Shown piece after piece: positions 31,356 to 41,469 of a DNA stretch of 64,000 nt. Each line of letters starts with the position of its first letter. Position 1 is the first letter of the stretch. The stretch is taken from the NCBI GenBank assembly GCA_012845835.1, contig JABAKD010000011.1, forward strand, positions 4,820,697 through 4,884,696. The letters run 5' to 3'. A program made the position numbers and the translations under genes. Below the pieces are notes generated by a model. The model had not been told where the DNA came from, ran no database searches, and saw nothing but the letters and a program-made list of their open reading frames with translations. Origin of the DNA: Undaria pinnatifida. Its lineage: Eukaryota > Sar > Phaeophyceae > Laminariales > Alariaceae.

Positions 31356-31620
31356 TGTCAAGATACGGCCTCGAAAGGCCTGTAATTTTCAAAATCATTT
31401 GGATGGGTTTCGCATATGATGAGGTTGGCGTTTTATATTCGGGAAAGTTGGGAAATAGATCGGAGGCACGTGCCTCCGATCTCAAAAGTCATCCGGGGCT
31501 CTGGTGGAATCGAATAAAGGTACGTCTCTACGAAGGCAAACAAAGTGGGTACTCTCCGAGGACCTGCTCAATTGGCAGACCTGCAGGGGACACTCTGTGT
31601 CCCCAACCTATAACCTTACA
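31356..31620 (+). repeat. 5' LTR
   Basis: Begins TGTCAAGATACGG, ends CCTTACA. It contains a TTTTATATTCGG box that could be a TATA element (about 31430), a 26-bp perfect palindrome at 31457-31482 and an AATAAA signal at 31513-31518. Confidence 0.8.
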
Positions 31621-31621
31621 A

Positions 31622-32008
31622 ATGGCGTCGTCGGCAGGACAAAATAAAAAACGTAGTGTGGCCATTGAGCGGTGCAAACCCTGCGCCAACCCCCACGACA
31701 GCGGGGAAATGCCCATATACCTACCGGTGGGGCTGACGCGGTACGTGCTCAACAAATTTTCCAAGAAGTCCCCGCCGTACCACGTCACTCAAGACGACGT
31801 TTCGACCCCCCTCCAACGGCTTGAGGTGGAGCAGATCGCTGGTCATCAGTCGGTACGAGGGCGAGGTGGCGTCATCGCGGTGATATACAAGACTCATTGG
31901 GCGGGACTCACGACCAAACTTTTTCCCCCCTCGCGGGGCTGTAGGTGCTGCCACCTTCCATCCCGGGTATTTGTCGTTTCCTCGTCTAACCCCCCGCAAT
32001 GCCGATAG
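31622..32008 (+). CDS. TRIM internal ORF, chromodomain-like
   Basis: 128 codons from the ATG right after the 5' LTR; an upstream in-frame extension lies inside the LTR. The N-terminal part has a CKPCANPHDSGEM stretch. The middle reads RLEVEQIAGHQSVRGRGG then VIAVIYKTHWAGL, which fits the first strands of a chromodomain (a VEKI-like start, an RG.GG turn, and a Y..HW.G strand). The usual aromatic-rich ESTWEP-like part is missing: after AGLTT the frame runs into Ser/Cys-rich sequence, which suggests a frameshift or truncation. In LTR elements such domains sit at the integrase C-terminus and direct insertion to chromatin marks; that role here is inference. Confidence 0.5.
   Translation: MASSAGQNKKRSVAIERCKPCANPHDSGEMPIYLPVGLTRYVLNKFSKKSPPYHVTQDDVSTPLQRLEVEQIAGHQSVRGRGGVIAVIYKTHWAGLTTKLFPPSRGCRCCHLPSRVFVVSSSNPPQCR
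31623..31637 (+). promoter_or_regulatory. Putative primer-binding site
   Basis: TGGCGTCGTCGGCAG starts two bases after the LTR. A leading TGG is expected for pairing with the CCA end of a tRNA. The matching tRNA cannot be named from here. It overlaps the start codon of the internal ORF. Confidence 0.5.
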
Positions 32009-32108
32009 CCCGCGGGAGGTTTTTCGCATGACTTCTCCATTGTGTTAGCGCGTGTGTTCTCCTCCATATCGACGAGGGTTCGCCTCGCCATAGTCCTGTT
32101 TCTGTGGT

Positions 32109-32220
32109 TGGTTTGCCGTAGAGCCTTTCCTACCCCCCCCCGCCACACCGGCGGTATGCGGCAGGTTCTAGAGTCTTTTCTGCCCCCCCCCGCCACACCG
32201 GCGGCACGCGGCAGGTTTTT
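32109..32220 (+). repeat. Two-copy repeat inside the TRIM
   Basis: A unit of about 58 bp, CTACCCCCCCCCGCCACACC then GGCGGTATGCGGCAGGTT, is present twice (about 32128-32176 and 32188-32220), with C runs. Confidence 0.7.
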
Positions 32221-32412
32221 GATGGGTGAATTTTACCTTGTTGTAGGGTCTGCGTTTTTTTCAACTGCTTTTCTTCACGTGTTCCTGGCTCCATAGCCAG
32301 ACCGTTAGAGGTGTGGGTGTGGGTTTTGAGGAGCCGTGTCTTCGACTCATGGTCTAGTTCGTAAAACCGGAGTTTCCCCGAATTTCCCATATTTCTGCAT
32401 ATGCGACTCATC

Positions 32413-32420
32413 AGGGTGGG
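32413..32420 (+). promoter_or_regulatory. Putative polypurine tract
   Basis: AGGGTGGG ends four bases before the 3' LTR; it is short and broken by one T. Confidence 0.4.
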
Positions 32421-32424
32421 CTAA

Positions 32425-32693
32425 TGCTAAGATACGGCCTCGAAAGGCCTGTAATTATCTGAATTTGAGATCATTTGGATGGATTTCGTATGAAAAGGTT
32501 GGCGTTTTATATTCGGGAGTTTAGGAAATAGATCGGAGGCACGTGCCTCCGATCTCAGAAGTCATCCGGGGCTCTGGTGGAATCGAATAAAGTTACGTCT
32601 CTACAAAGGCAAACAAATTGAGTACTCTCCGAGGACCTGCTCAATTGGCAGACCTGCAGAGGGCACTCTGTGTCCTCACCCTATAATCTTACA
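32425..32693 (+). repeat. 3' LTR
   Basis: Begins TGCTAAGATACGG, ends TCTTACA. It differs from the 5' LTR by scattered substitutions and small indels, so insertion is not very recent. The palindrome is kept perfectly at 32530-32555. Confidence 0.8.
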
Positions 32694-32863
32694 GTAGTAA
32701 CAGCACGAACGCACTCTGGGGGGCGGTCGTGATCGTCCTCACAATAGGTTTTCCTGCCGGTTTGAGTGGGTCTCACATTTTACATAAATGAGCGCCAAGC
32801 AGAGCGCCAAGCAGCGCTGAGTGTTGGGCTGGTCTCGCCGTCGTATGTATATATACATATTAT

Positions 32864-33075
32864 AAAAAATACACTCCAGCTGTGAGATCGAAGATTTTGT
32901 CGAAACTCATCTTTGCAAGCTGTGTGTGATACTCCGATCGCGCGTATCACGGGTTGTGTGTCCCTATTAAGGATATCGGTCGGCGACTCCCCTTGCAACT
33001 ACCGTGTAGCTATCAGGGTCAATAGGGTGATGTTAGTCAGTCTGTGCGCGGAAACTATAAAACTCGTTTTTGAGG
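32864..33075 (+). repeat. R1 repeat, near-full copy
   Basis: All R1 landmarks are present, from CACTCCAGCTGTGAGATCG to GCGGAAACTATAAAACTCG. It merges at its right end with the G-rich satellite that follows. Confidence 0.8.
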
Positions 33076-34195
33076 GGGACAAAATCTGACAGCTGTGGAA
33101 GGAAATGCAACAGTTTATCAAGTGTATCCTGTAAGTCGTATGACCGGTGAGGGGCGAGCGGAGTTTTTAAGGGCGTGGGGGCCTGGGTTTGAACAAGAGG
33201 GAGAGTGGGGGGGGGGGGCAACTCAATCTGTGCGTGGAAACTATAAATCCAATAAGGGGATAAATCTGACGGTTCTGGAAGGAATGCATCTGTTTATCAT
33301 GTATATCCTGTAAGCCGTACAACCAGTGGGGAGGGGGCGGAGTGTTCGAGAGGTGGGGGGGTGGGGGGGGGGGTTGGGGCAAAAGGATTTTTAACAGCTT
33401 TAGGTCGAATAGATGTAGGGGTTTGCTATACGCGTGGTGCTAGGTCCAGGCGATGGTGCGGGTGGTGGGGAAGGAGGGGGCGTTGGGGGGGCGGGGAATG
33501 AATTGGAGCAGCGGCATGGATGGCTCTAGAAAACTAACGAGGTGATATCAACGGCGTGGACGTGTTTATTACTTTGGCAGATTTCGATGTTAGGTGGGGC
33601 GTTTGAGCAAAAGGGAGCGGGGAAATAGGGGGGGGAGAGAGAGAGAGAGTTTTTAAGAGGTTTAGGTCGCATACATGTAGGGGCTTGCTATACGCGTGGT
33701 GCTAGGTCTAGGCGACCGTGCGGGCGGTGGGGAAGGAGGGGGCGTTGGGGGGGGGGGGGGGGTGAATTAAAGCCACGTCATGAACGGCTAGAAAGATAAT
33801 GACGTGGTATCAATTGCGTAGAAGTGTTTATTACTCTGGCCGATTTCGATTTTAGGTGGGGCATTTGAACAAGAGGGAACCGAAAAAAGAAAAAGAAAAA
33901 AAGAGGGGGGGGGGAGGGGGGGGGAGGGGGGGGGGAGGGGGGGGGAGGGGGGGGGGAGGGGGGGGGAGGGGGGGGAGGGGGGGGGGGGATGAATTGGAGC
34001 TACGGTATGGATGGCTAGAAAGATAATGAGGTGATATCAGCTGGCCGGAAGTGTTTACTACTCTGGCAGATTTTGATTTTAGGTGGGGCGTTTGAACGAG
34101 AGGGATCGGGGGGGGGGCAAGGGGAGGGCGGGCGGGACACTTCAATACGCGCGCGGAAACTATACCCTCCTTGAAGGGGACAAATCTGACGGTTA
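33076..34195 (+). repeat. G-rich satellite, two interlocked unit types
   Basis: The first part has two units with GCGGAAACTATAAA, AAATCTGAC.G.T.TGGAAGG, TGTTTATCA and TATCCTGTAAG (about 33040-33330). The second has units of about 265 bp with TAGGGGTTTGCTATACGCGT, GGTGCTAGGTC, GGTGATATCA, GTTTATTACT and GATTT.GATTTTAGGTGGGGC (33395-34100). Each unit ends in long G runs, ending in about 85 bp of (G8-9A)n at 33906-33988. Confidence 0.75.
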
Positions 34196-34207
34196 TAAAA
34201 AGAATAC

Positions 34208-34291
34208 TTTTTTTTTTTTTTTTATCCTCCGGCGGATGGGGAAAAATAAAGCTTTAGCTCACCACACTTCCGCGTATTTTCATACGCGTCG
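34208..34291 (-). mobile_element. Short poly(A)-tailed retroposon P1
   Basis: The minus strand reads CGCGTATGAAAATACGCGGA, GTGTGGTGAGCTAAAGCTTT, ATTTTTCCCCATCCGCCGGA, GGAT and about 16 A. Confidence 0.7.
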
Positions 34292-34294
34292 TGT

Positions 34295-34980
34295 GTCGAT
34301 TTAACTCAGTTGCTTTCGCAGCCCAACGATAGCTGGCGCACCCTTCGAGTCCCATTGTAGGTATATAGCGTAAGCTGTCCCTATCATTGGTCCCTATCAG
34401 AATACATCCCTTTATATCACCTGCTTGGTATCGTTTATTATTCTAGCAGATTTGATGTTATTAATAGGTGTGGTATACTTCGTACATCACAATCTATCTT
34501 TAGGTGAGGTATACGACGTGTTACAGCTTCATAATTTGTTGCTGTACATGGATCGCAAGATAGAACATTTCAATCGATACGTACAACCATGTAGTTACCT
34601 GATTTGACCGTGCCGGTGTGGGCTCTGACATCGCTAGCTATAAGAAAAAGAGATACATATTGCAAAATACAACAGGCGAGGTGATGTGGTAATGCAATGT
34701 CACCACCGTTAAAAGCACGAGGGGGAAAAGTGCAAATCGTCGGTGTTTTGAAAGGAACGCTTGGTGTACCCGTGCTCACTTACTTTACTTCATTACTGCT
34801 GTAGTCATACTTCGTTTGGCATAGGTTGGGAGGCAATACGTATAATGAGCTGGTATCGTATGCATGCGTACAGCAAGCAGCTGCAGAGCTTTTCATAAAC
34901 TGAAACTCTGCGAAGTGAACCCTTTTCGTGCTGTACTCACGTTTTAGGGAACAAACAACTTGGAAGTAAAGTGTCTAGCA
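34295..34980. other. Spacer, nothing recognised
   Basis: AT-rich mixed sequence with short frames only. Confidence 0.4.
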
Positions 34981-34984
34981 TAAT

Positions 34985-35202
34985 TGTGAGTTAGCAGAAA
35001 TCGATGAAAATCGACGAGCATAGAAAGCTGAAAAGCGGGAATGCCCCATGCGCGATAAAAATTGAGGCATGTGCCGGGGGGGATAAGGGAAGACACCTGT
35101 GACCACACGGCTTGTCCAGAAGGTTGCTGAGGGAGAAAAATATCTTGCGGGTTGAGCTGGAGAGTACATGTGATTAACAAAAATAGAAAAAAAAAAATTA
35201 TA
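34985..35202 (+). mobile_element. SINE family S, 5'-truncated with A-rich tail
   Basis: TGTGAGTTAGCAGAAATCGA, GCGCGATAAAAATTGAGGCA, AAGACACCTGTGACCAC, GGCTTGTCCAGAAGG and an AAAAAAAAAAATT tail match 59590-59759. Confidence 0.7.
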
Positions 35203-35204
35203 AA

Positions 35205-35880
35205 AATACTGGAGTTCTAAAAGATTTCACCATGTGTGTTGTTTATTTTCATGTAAATGTCAGAGTGGAAAACAAAAAATTGAGGGATTATATACGGGCA
35301 TGATATACAGATAGCACAAGAATTTCCATCTGTAACGTTTTAACGGCCAGGCGTTTTGGATCCACGATTTAGTTTACGTATTTCCTGGTGGTGTGTGAGA
35401 TAGGCATTCGCAGAGTTTTAGGATCGAGTGGACCGTCCGACGCCTGATGCAGAACGCCAGGTCTCACTCGTCGGTCTGCGTTCGATCAATACAGATGTGT
35501 GAGTGTGCGCCTTTCATATAACACCGAGATCGGAGGGAGGATCACTTCGGGACAGTAGCGATCGACATCCACCGCATGTTGCATCCTGCCTCGACAGCGC
35601 TAACCCGAGCCTCAGGCCTGGGCTGGATCTCCTGGCCTACCACATATACCGGGAGTACACAGGACGAATATTGGATCTACAGTCGGTACGTAGGCTTTGC
35701 CTGCGACAACTGTAGCTTGCTAGTTATCACCTGCGTACAAACCCGGTAGACCCAAGTAGTCCAGCCCGCAAGTTGCGTACACTGTAACCACTTCGGTTGT
35801 GCATTCTGATTTCCACACATGTCTGTTCTAGTCCCCCTCGATGCGGGTTACTGGTACTGTATATAGTTTCCGTGCGCAGA
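35205..35880. other. Spacer, nothing recognised
   Basis: A plus frame at 35503-35715 (70 codons) shows no domain. No repeat copy was seen. Confidence 0.4.
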
Positions 35881-35884
35881 ACAA

Positions 35885-36065
35885 GGCTGAACGTCTTAGT
35901 CCTATTGACCCTGGTATCAGCTGGGGGGTCATCGACCTGTGTCCATCACTAGGGTATACACACCCCGTAACACGCGCGACCGAAGCATCACACGCAGCTT
36001 GCAAATACGAGTTTTGATCAAGATCCCTTTTGTTCGATCCCATAGCTGTCGATCTCATAGCGATA
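35885..36065 (-). repeat. R1 repeat, minus copy
   Basis: Inverse R1 landmarks: CCTATTGACCCTGGTATCAG, TCGACCTGTGTCC, CACACGCAGCTTGCAAATAC. Confidence 0.7.
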
Positions 36066-36256
36066 AAGTGTATTTTTTCGTTGTTATAATATCATATAGA
36101 ATCGCCGGGGGTAGCCCCAGCCTTGATGTAAATCCCCACCTGTTTTTCCTCCCCTGGGCAGTGGCGGCTGGCACGAGCGCGTTGTTATTGATCGGGACGC
36201 TTTGCTCGCGACGTTCAGCGTGGTTTCAAAACGATTTGCCCCATTGGTGACATATA

Positions 36257-36732
36257 GGCCCTAGCCTTTGCGGCACGCCTCAAAATATGCCTTGACGCCG
36301 TTTTTCCGAAACCGGTGCATTAAGAGCTTCTTGGAGCCTTAAAACTTGCTTTCAAGTCGTTTATGGTATCAACACGACGCCGTTAGACCGGAAGCCCCAT
36401 AAACAGGGGGATAGATGATAGAGATCATATGCTTTTCGTGAATACATTTCTTTCTCTGCGGGCAAAACGCGCATTTCACACACATCGCCCTTGTCCATTA
36501 TTTTTGGAATTTCCTCCTGAAAAAGGCGTATCAGTTGAACGCGATACTCGCCGATCAAGGTAAACAAAGGAGTTGATTCCGCAACAAATATTTTACTCAA
36601 ATTCCAAAAATTTCACCCCAAAACGTGGGATCACGAGCCTTACAACATGCCTTACCTCTGATTACGGGTTTTAATGCACGGCACAACCATACTCCGTAAC
36701 CACATCTGAGGCGTGCCTGAAAGGCTAGGGCC
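36257..36732. mobile_element. MITE M2, 476 bp, TA-flanked
   Basis: Termini GGCCCTAGCCTTTGCGGCAC and its inverse match over 26 bp with two mismatches, and weaker pairing extends inward (TGCATTAA on both arms). TA flanks both ends (36255-36256 and 36733-36734), as for Tc1/mariner-type insertions. The interior has a 79-codon minus-strand frame. Confidence 0.75.
36361..36600 (-). CDS. 79-codon ORF inside MITE M2
   Basis: A balanced, non-repetitive product beginning MSKIFVAESTPLFTLIGEYR and containing LIRLFQEEIPKIMDKGD and LPAEKEMYSRKAYDLYHL. It has no transposase DDE/D signature and no recognised domain. It may be a fragment of a captured gene or of the parent transposon. Being wholly inside the element, it would move with it. 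Confidence 0.35.
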   Translation of the reverse strand: MSKIFVAESTPLFTLIGEYRVQLIRLFQEEIPKIMDKGDVCEMRVLPAEKEMYSRKAYDLYHLSPCLWGFRSNGVVLIP

Positions 36733-37021
36733 TAGCGACAGGATAGAGGCGGACGTGCCATGATATAACCTGTTTACACACATGAACAGTTTGTTGATTA
36801 AACAAGCATAACATGCGGGAGAGCAACAGTGATTGGACCACTACGATCTGACGAATCACAGCCACTTTCTTCGTTCGTATTTATAACGTTTTTGTTATTC
36901 CTTGCTAGCAGTCTGGTGTGTAGTTGGCTTCCATACATGTGCGTAGCCATTATCAATTGCGGTTGGCATTGCATGGCCAAATCACCGCGCTGCATTTACA
37001 ATGTGCATCTTTGTCTTCTAG

Positions 37022-37130
37022 GTTCGTGACCACAGAGCTCGTCTCTCTTGCAGGCATCGGCATTGACACTGGTTGTGCTGGGTGCAGATGGGTGGAGAAG
37101 GTCAGTTTAATGTGAAGAACGCACACATTT
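37022..37130 (+). mobile_element. LINE L1a-related 3' end, diverged
   Basis: GGTTCGTGACCACAGAGCTC, GGCATCGGCATTGACACTGG and CAGTTTAATGTGAAGAACGC parallel the L1a tail at about 70-80% by eye; the CA tail is short. Confidence 0.6.
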
Positions 37131-37189
37131 CTTTATTTTTCTTCCCCTTTTTCATGTTGAGTTTCTTGTGAGTTTTTCAATGTGAGCCA

Positions 37190-37350
37190 AGTGATGTCAA
37201 CTTTTCGAAACTTTTTCCCGGCATTGCTCGCCGAGCTCAGGGAACAGGGCCGCGAGACTTCCCAGATGGCGGCGGGTAACGCGTGCGGAGGCACCACCGC
37301 GAGGGCGTGGCCGTCGTGGCCCTGAGGCGATCATCAGCCGCGGTCGGTAT
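37190..37350 (+). repeat. Direct repeat R6, left copy
   Basis: Matches 38236-38390 through ATTGCTCGCCGAGCTCAG-like, GAGACTTCCCAGATGGCGGC and GCGGAGGCACCACCGCGAG. One plus frame keeps the residues E-L-x-E-Q-x-R-E-T-S-x-M-A-A-G in both copies, which hints at coding origin. Confidence 0.65.
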
Positions 37351-38235
37351 ACTGGCCTGTTCCAAGTGGTTCTCAAATCGGGTACCACACACCGCAGACC
37401 GCGGGGCATACATGTGTCTTCCCTGGTATGATATAATACAACAAACAACTAATGGGGAAAACCTGGGACAACCCACGAGTTGAAACAGCAGCAGCACTAC
37501 CACCACCACAAGCTGCGGCGGCGTCTGCTTGGACGTAGGCAGTCGCAGGGTGTGACAGCAAGCAGCAGAGAGACTGCATCTGCAGCAGTATACAGAGCTT
37601 TCTCCGGGAAAGAGTACAGCTGCAGTAGTTACAGGTATCTGGAATATTTACAGCAGCATGGTATGCAAGCTACGTTGAAAGTACCGATCGCCGTTGTAAA
37701 CTACAGAGAGAGGGAGAAGTAGTGTGCACTGGGCAACGGAATGTATACCAGGTAAAATATGGCAAATAAGCTTCAACCACACGGCGGAATCGACTTCAGC
37801 CTCCAGGTGATTTAGTTTTTTTACTGTCCTGTATCGGTTGCCTGACAATCACAGCACACTATACATCTACAACCAGCGGACGAAGGCACCCTCGTGCCGT
37901 CCTGTTTTGCCATGTTCAATATATATGCCGTCGTTTCGGTCCCTTTTAAGGCGCTTTTGGCCCCTTAAAACGATACCGTCCATTTTAAGGGACCTTAAGT
38001 CGAATTAGATTGACTACGACCATTAACAATATTAATATATTAGTAGTGTCACTATGTTGATTATTTTCGACTTGAAAATAGAGACTTGGTGAAGCGGTCA
38101 GTACACTGGTTCGATCATTTTTATTTTTACTTGACATTAGGCAACAGCCACCAGTTTATACTGGACTGCATCAGAATACATCAAAATACTGGGCGCGCTT
38201 ATCTTGAATACATGAGCTTGAAGCTTTGAGCAGGT
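37351..38235. other. Spacer between R6 copies
   Basis: Contains a small hairpin with GGTCCCTTTTAAGG and TTTTAAGGGACC arms (37938-37991). No gene was recognised. Confidence 0.4.
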
Positions 38236-38390
38236 GACGTAAACTTTTTGGCACTTGTCTGCGATTGCTCGCCGAACTCAGCGAGCAGAACCGCGAGACT
38301 TCCCTGATGGCGGCGGGTGACACGTGCGGAGGCACCACCGCGAGCGTGTGGTCGTCGTTGGCCCTGAGGCGGAAGGTATCAGCCGCGTTA
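38236..38390 (+). repeat. Direct repeat R6, right copy
   Basis: About 1.04 kb downstream of the left copy in the same orientation. LTR-like termini (TG...CA) or a target duplication were not seen. Confidence 0.65.
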
Positions 38391-38479
38391 TAAAAACGGT
38401 TTTAATAGAACGCTGCCAAAAAAAGTCGCCGTTTGAAGAATAGTCAAAACAGAAACTAAACCCTGAAGAGATATTAGAA

Positions 38480-38608
38480 TTAAAAGACTATAGGGTTTGT
38501 TATAGAGTGAGAGTGGCATGCATACAAGTCTCGAAAGGTAGGCAAAAAAATGCGATGGGTTTTGTTATAGAGTGGGAATGGCATGTACACAAGTCTCGAG
38601 AGGCAAAC
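38480..38608 (+). repeat. Two-copy tandem duplication
   Basis: A unit of about 60 bp with GGGTTTGTTATAGAGTGAGA, GTGGCATGCATACAAGTCTC and GAAAGGTAGGCAAAAAAATG is present twice. Confidence 0.75.
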
Positions 38609-38659
38609 GAAAAAAGTAACGATTAAATCAGCATCGACCGCACGAAACAGTCCGGGTCG

Positions 38660-39034
38660 ATGGGGCAGGGGACAGGGGACATGTCCGAACAGCAATGCAA
38701 GGGGCTGTGCGCGTGCGACGCGTGCGCAGCACGATCGGTGATACTCGTACTGCTGGCGCACGCTCTCTTCCCTGGGCGGTTGATAAAATCGCAATTAATT
38801 TGTCCCTTTTTTTTTGTCGCTAGTCGCCATATGACGTATCATACGGCCCCAACGGGGTTCACCATGGAACGTATCGAACGTGCAAAAGTGGAAGGCCGAA
38901 AACCTGGAAAGTCGATCCACCAACACGGGAAATTGAAACTTTCAAAGTTGCGAAGCTGCTACAACCGGGTGGCGACGTTTCGAGTGTGCAAATTGTTGTT
39001 TCGTGAAAAGTCAGAAGTGGATGTGTGTGGATAG
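38660..39034 (+). other. Unassigned 124-codon open frame
   Basis: The product has a Cys/Ala-rich first third and a basic C-terminal part with ERIERAKVEGRKPGKSIH. A T-rich stretch then GTCGCTAG in the middle could be an intron end, but no matching donor stands out. No domain was recognised; it is probably fortuitous. Confidence 0.2.
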
Positions 39035-39254
39035 TGAATTTTCCCAAGGTAGCTATTTACTCTTTGCGCACTCTGATTGGCCAAGGGGTACTTTGTTAGC
39101 GGCTCAATCGATCTATCGCCATTCCAAGCCGCAGCATCCGGGACCGGCCGAATCAACCTAGAGTGTTGCCAAGCACAACCTTCAAGCGTGCCGAGTCGAT
39201 CTAGAGCTTTCACAAGCCACAGCATCCACGCATCAGGCCACCCCATAGCGCAAG

Positions 39255-39290
39255 GGTGAGGGGTTAGGGTTGGGGTCGGGGGGACGGCTG
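39255..39290 (+). repeat. Short telomere-like G/T tract
   Basis: GTGAGGGGTTAGGGTTGGGGTC (shortened) resembles tracts at 8700 and 9330. It is too short to call a telomere remnant. Confidence 0.4.
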
Positions 39291-39405
39291 AAAAACTAAA
39301 TATTCACTATCAAGGGTGTATCTAGGCCTCTGAAGAATGATTTACCGTACGTAAAATTAGCATGGCAAGAAGCACGCACCATAACACAACCCCCCCCCCC
39401 CCCCC

Positions 39406-39659
39406 GACGCATGCTACGGTAGAGGTAGAACTTTTCGTCTGAAATGGTTTCTGAATGACTTAAGACACTCCTTAACCCAAAATCGTCGGAAACGTGGACC
39501 ATTTTTTTTTTCACGATTCCCGTGGTATACCTAGTCCATGGGATTTTTCATCCGTTAGCAGTTTCATTTTTCTCCAAATCAGTTTTTGGGAGAGGTCTTA
39601 AGCTCCCAAATTGAGGAGCCTCAGAAAAAATGTGGTGCACCTCTATTGTAGCATGCGTC
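39406..39659. mobile_element. MITE family M3, intact-looking copy
   Basis: The left terminus GACGCATGCTACGGTAGAGG and the inverse right terminus differ at two positions over 20 bp. Length 254 bp. The interior has AACCCAAAATCGTCGGAAAC, GGGATTTTTCATCCG and AGGAGCCTCAGAAAAAA. The left flank is a long C run, which hides any target duplication. Confidence 0.78.
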
Positions 39660-41465
39660 CCACGCTGAATTTTCCAAGCTCATTGTCACAACAAGGGGAG
39701 AGAAAACGCCGACTGTTGCGCCGACAAAAATATCTCCGCGACATATTCCGTAAAGCGCGTGCTATGATAGAGCTATAAATAGAATTTTTCGGCAATACTG
39801 ATTTTTGAATGGGGGGGGTTCTTACCTTGCCCCAAAATCTTTGAAACGTTAATTCTTGTTTTGCATTAAGAATGTTTTTAATACATACAGGCTAGTTCAA
39901 GTTAAAAGCCCGAAATGTATTCCCCGGCCAATGTTTACGCCGTTTTTTCGATTCAGATCGTGAAATTTTGCACACGTCTTTTATGTGCCGAATTGGAATT
40001 AGGGACTACAATAGACAGCCAATTGCAATAGGAAACTATCAACAGACTATTGGACTATTGTCTATTGTCCAGCGCGTGGTGTGCAAAGACCTCTCCTGCC
40101 GTTTTTTTTATCCTTTGATTTTCGCCAATTAATATTTTTTGCAAAATGTGGACTATCTTAAACCAAATAATTTTGTCGGAACAAAAAATAAACGGAGTTC
40201 AGGCCTCGGGATGGGCATGTAGAACACGTGTGCAAAATTCCAGGGTCCACCTCTCAAAAACGGCGTGGACACTTGGGCTTTTGTGCGTAAAAATGAGTAA
40301 GATACGTTATTTCCTTCAAATGACTTGGTTGTAGTCTAGGATCCAGTTTTGTCGTTAGATTTTGTTTAATGTTGAACATAGGCAGGTCAGATCTTCGATT
40401 TTTTTCATCGAAAAATTCTACAGACATGCCTTGGAGTGTACCTCCAACCGGGTCGTGTAAAATGCGCCGCATTTTGTTTTTTCACCGCCGCTTGGAAAAA
40501 GCCTGAATGTTCTTGAAAAAATGGAAGGCCTGTCATTGGTCGAACGAGGTTTGCATCTAGAGACAGCCCGAGGCCGTTGAAAAAGAAACTGGCCTTGCCA
40601 CCCCCTTCCACTGGTCATGGGCCAGCATGATACCAAATATTCACCGTTTGACCAGATATTTCGAGCGGCATTCGTGGGGGAGATAATTTCCGGCTTTTTA
40701 CTTGAACCAGTATGTAGGCCATGGCTATTTCTTGTTCTGCCTTTAGGAACATTTATTGGTGCCTAGGCCATGGGCTTGGTCATTGGGCGTTGCACTTTCG
40801 GCTCTACTCAAAATAAGCTTACATGGGCGAGGTATATATATAATTATAGAACGTTCTGCTCAAAATAAGCTTTGTATAGCACGCCCCTTCGGACGAGTTT
40901 CGTATGCCGATTTCTCGACGACCGGTACAGTCTAAACGCCGAGCAACACGTCTATCCAAAGATCTGGACGACATCCTCCCAAAGCCGCCACCGTTGTTGT
41001 TCGTGCCGCGCTGGTTTCGGAGGAAACCGGCGCAGCATTTCGTCCCAGGGGGGGTGTTACACACTGTCATATACGGTACATGGGCGAGGTATATATGTAT
41101 AATTATAGAGCACTCCCCAAGTGGTTAGGAGCCTCAGATCAGAAAAAAAAGGTGCACACCTTCACCCCACACCAGTAGCACGCGTGTCTAAAGCCGGCGC
41201 TTTCTTCACTACCTGTGTGTGCCCCCTTTTTTTCGTTCTGGACAAGCTCGGCTCGAAAAATCATTCTCCATGGGGTGGATGCGTTATCTTGCGTGTGACA
41301 TGCGGTAAGTTCTGCACATTTCGTAACATTATTTCAAGTATAATCTCAGCTGTGAGCCCGACCAGCGGAGTTAGTCTGTACTCAGCACGGTCGATCAACG
41401 CGTTTGAGCCGGTCCGGACGTGGGACGAAATAATTTGTTCCGACTCTTTTATCTCGTATCGTAAA
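39660..41465. other. AT-rich spacer with repeat fragments
   Basis: Fragments: CATGGGCTTGGTCATTGGGC (40770) shared with 4.25 kb; AAGTGGTTAGGAGCCTCAGA and GGTGCACACCTTCACC (about 41118-41165), an M3 right-end piece; and a phrase with TACATGGGCGAGGTATATAT present twice (40822 and 41078). No gene was recognised. Confidence 0.45.
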
Positions 41466-41469
41466 TGTC

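Larger units (their letters stand above)
31352..32697 (+). mobile_element. Complete small LTR retroposon (TRIM-size) with GTAG duplication
   Basis: Two direct repeats of 265 and 269 bp, both TG...CA, bound an 804-bp interior. The element proper is 31356-32693 and is flanked by GTAG at 31352-31355 and 32694-32697. A TGG-starting primer-binding-like site follows the left LTR by two bases, and a purine run (AGGGTGGG) lies just before the right LTR. The interior has one ORF of 128 codons and no gag, protease, reverse transcriptase, RNase H or integrase catalytic core. It must have been mobilised in trans. Confidence 0.8.

Noticed and set aside
37190..38390. LTR pair of a second small retroposon
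   Set aside because: The 150-bp repeats lack TG...CA ends, a primer site and a target duplication.
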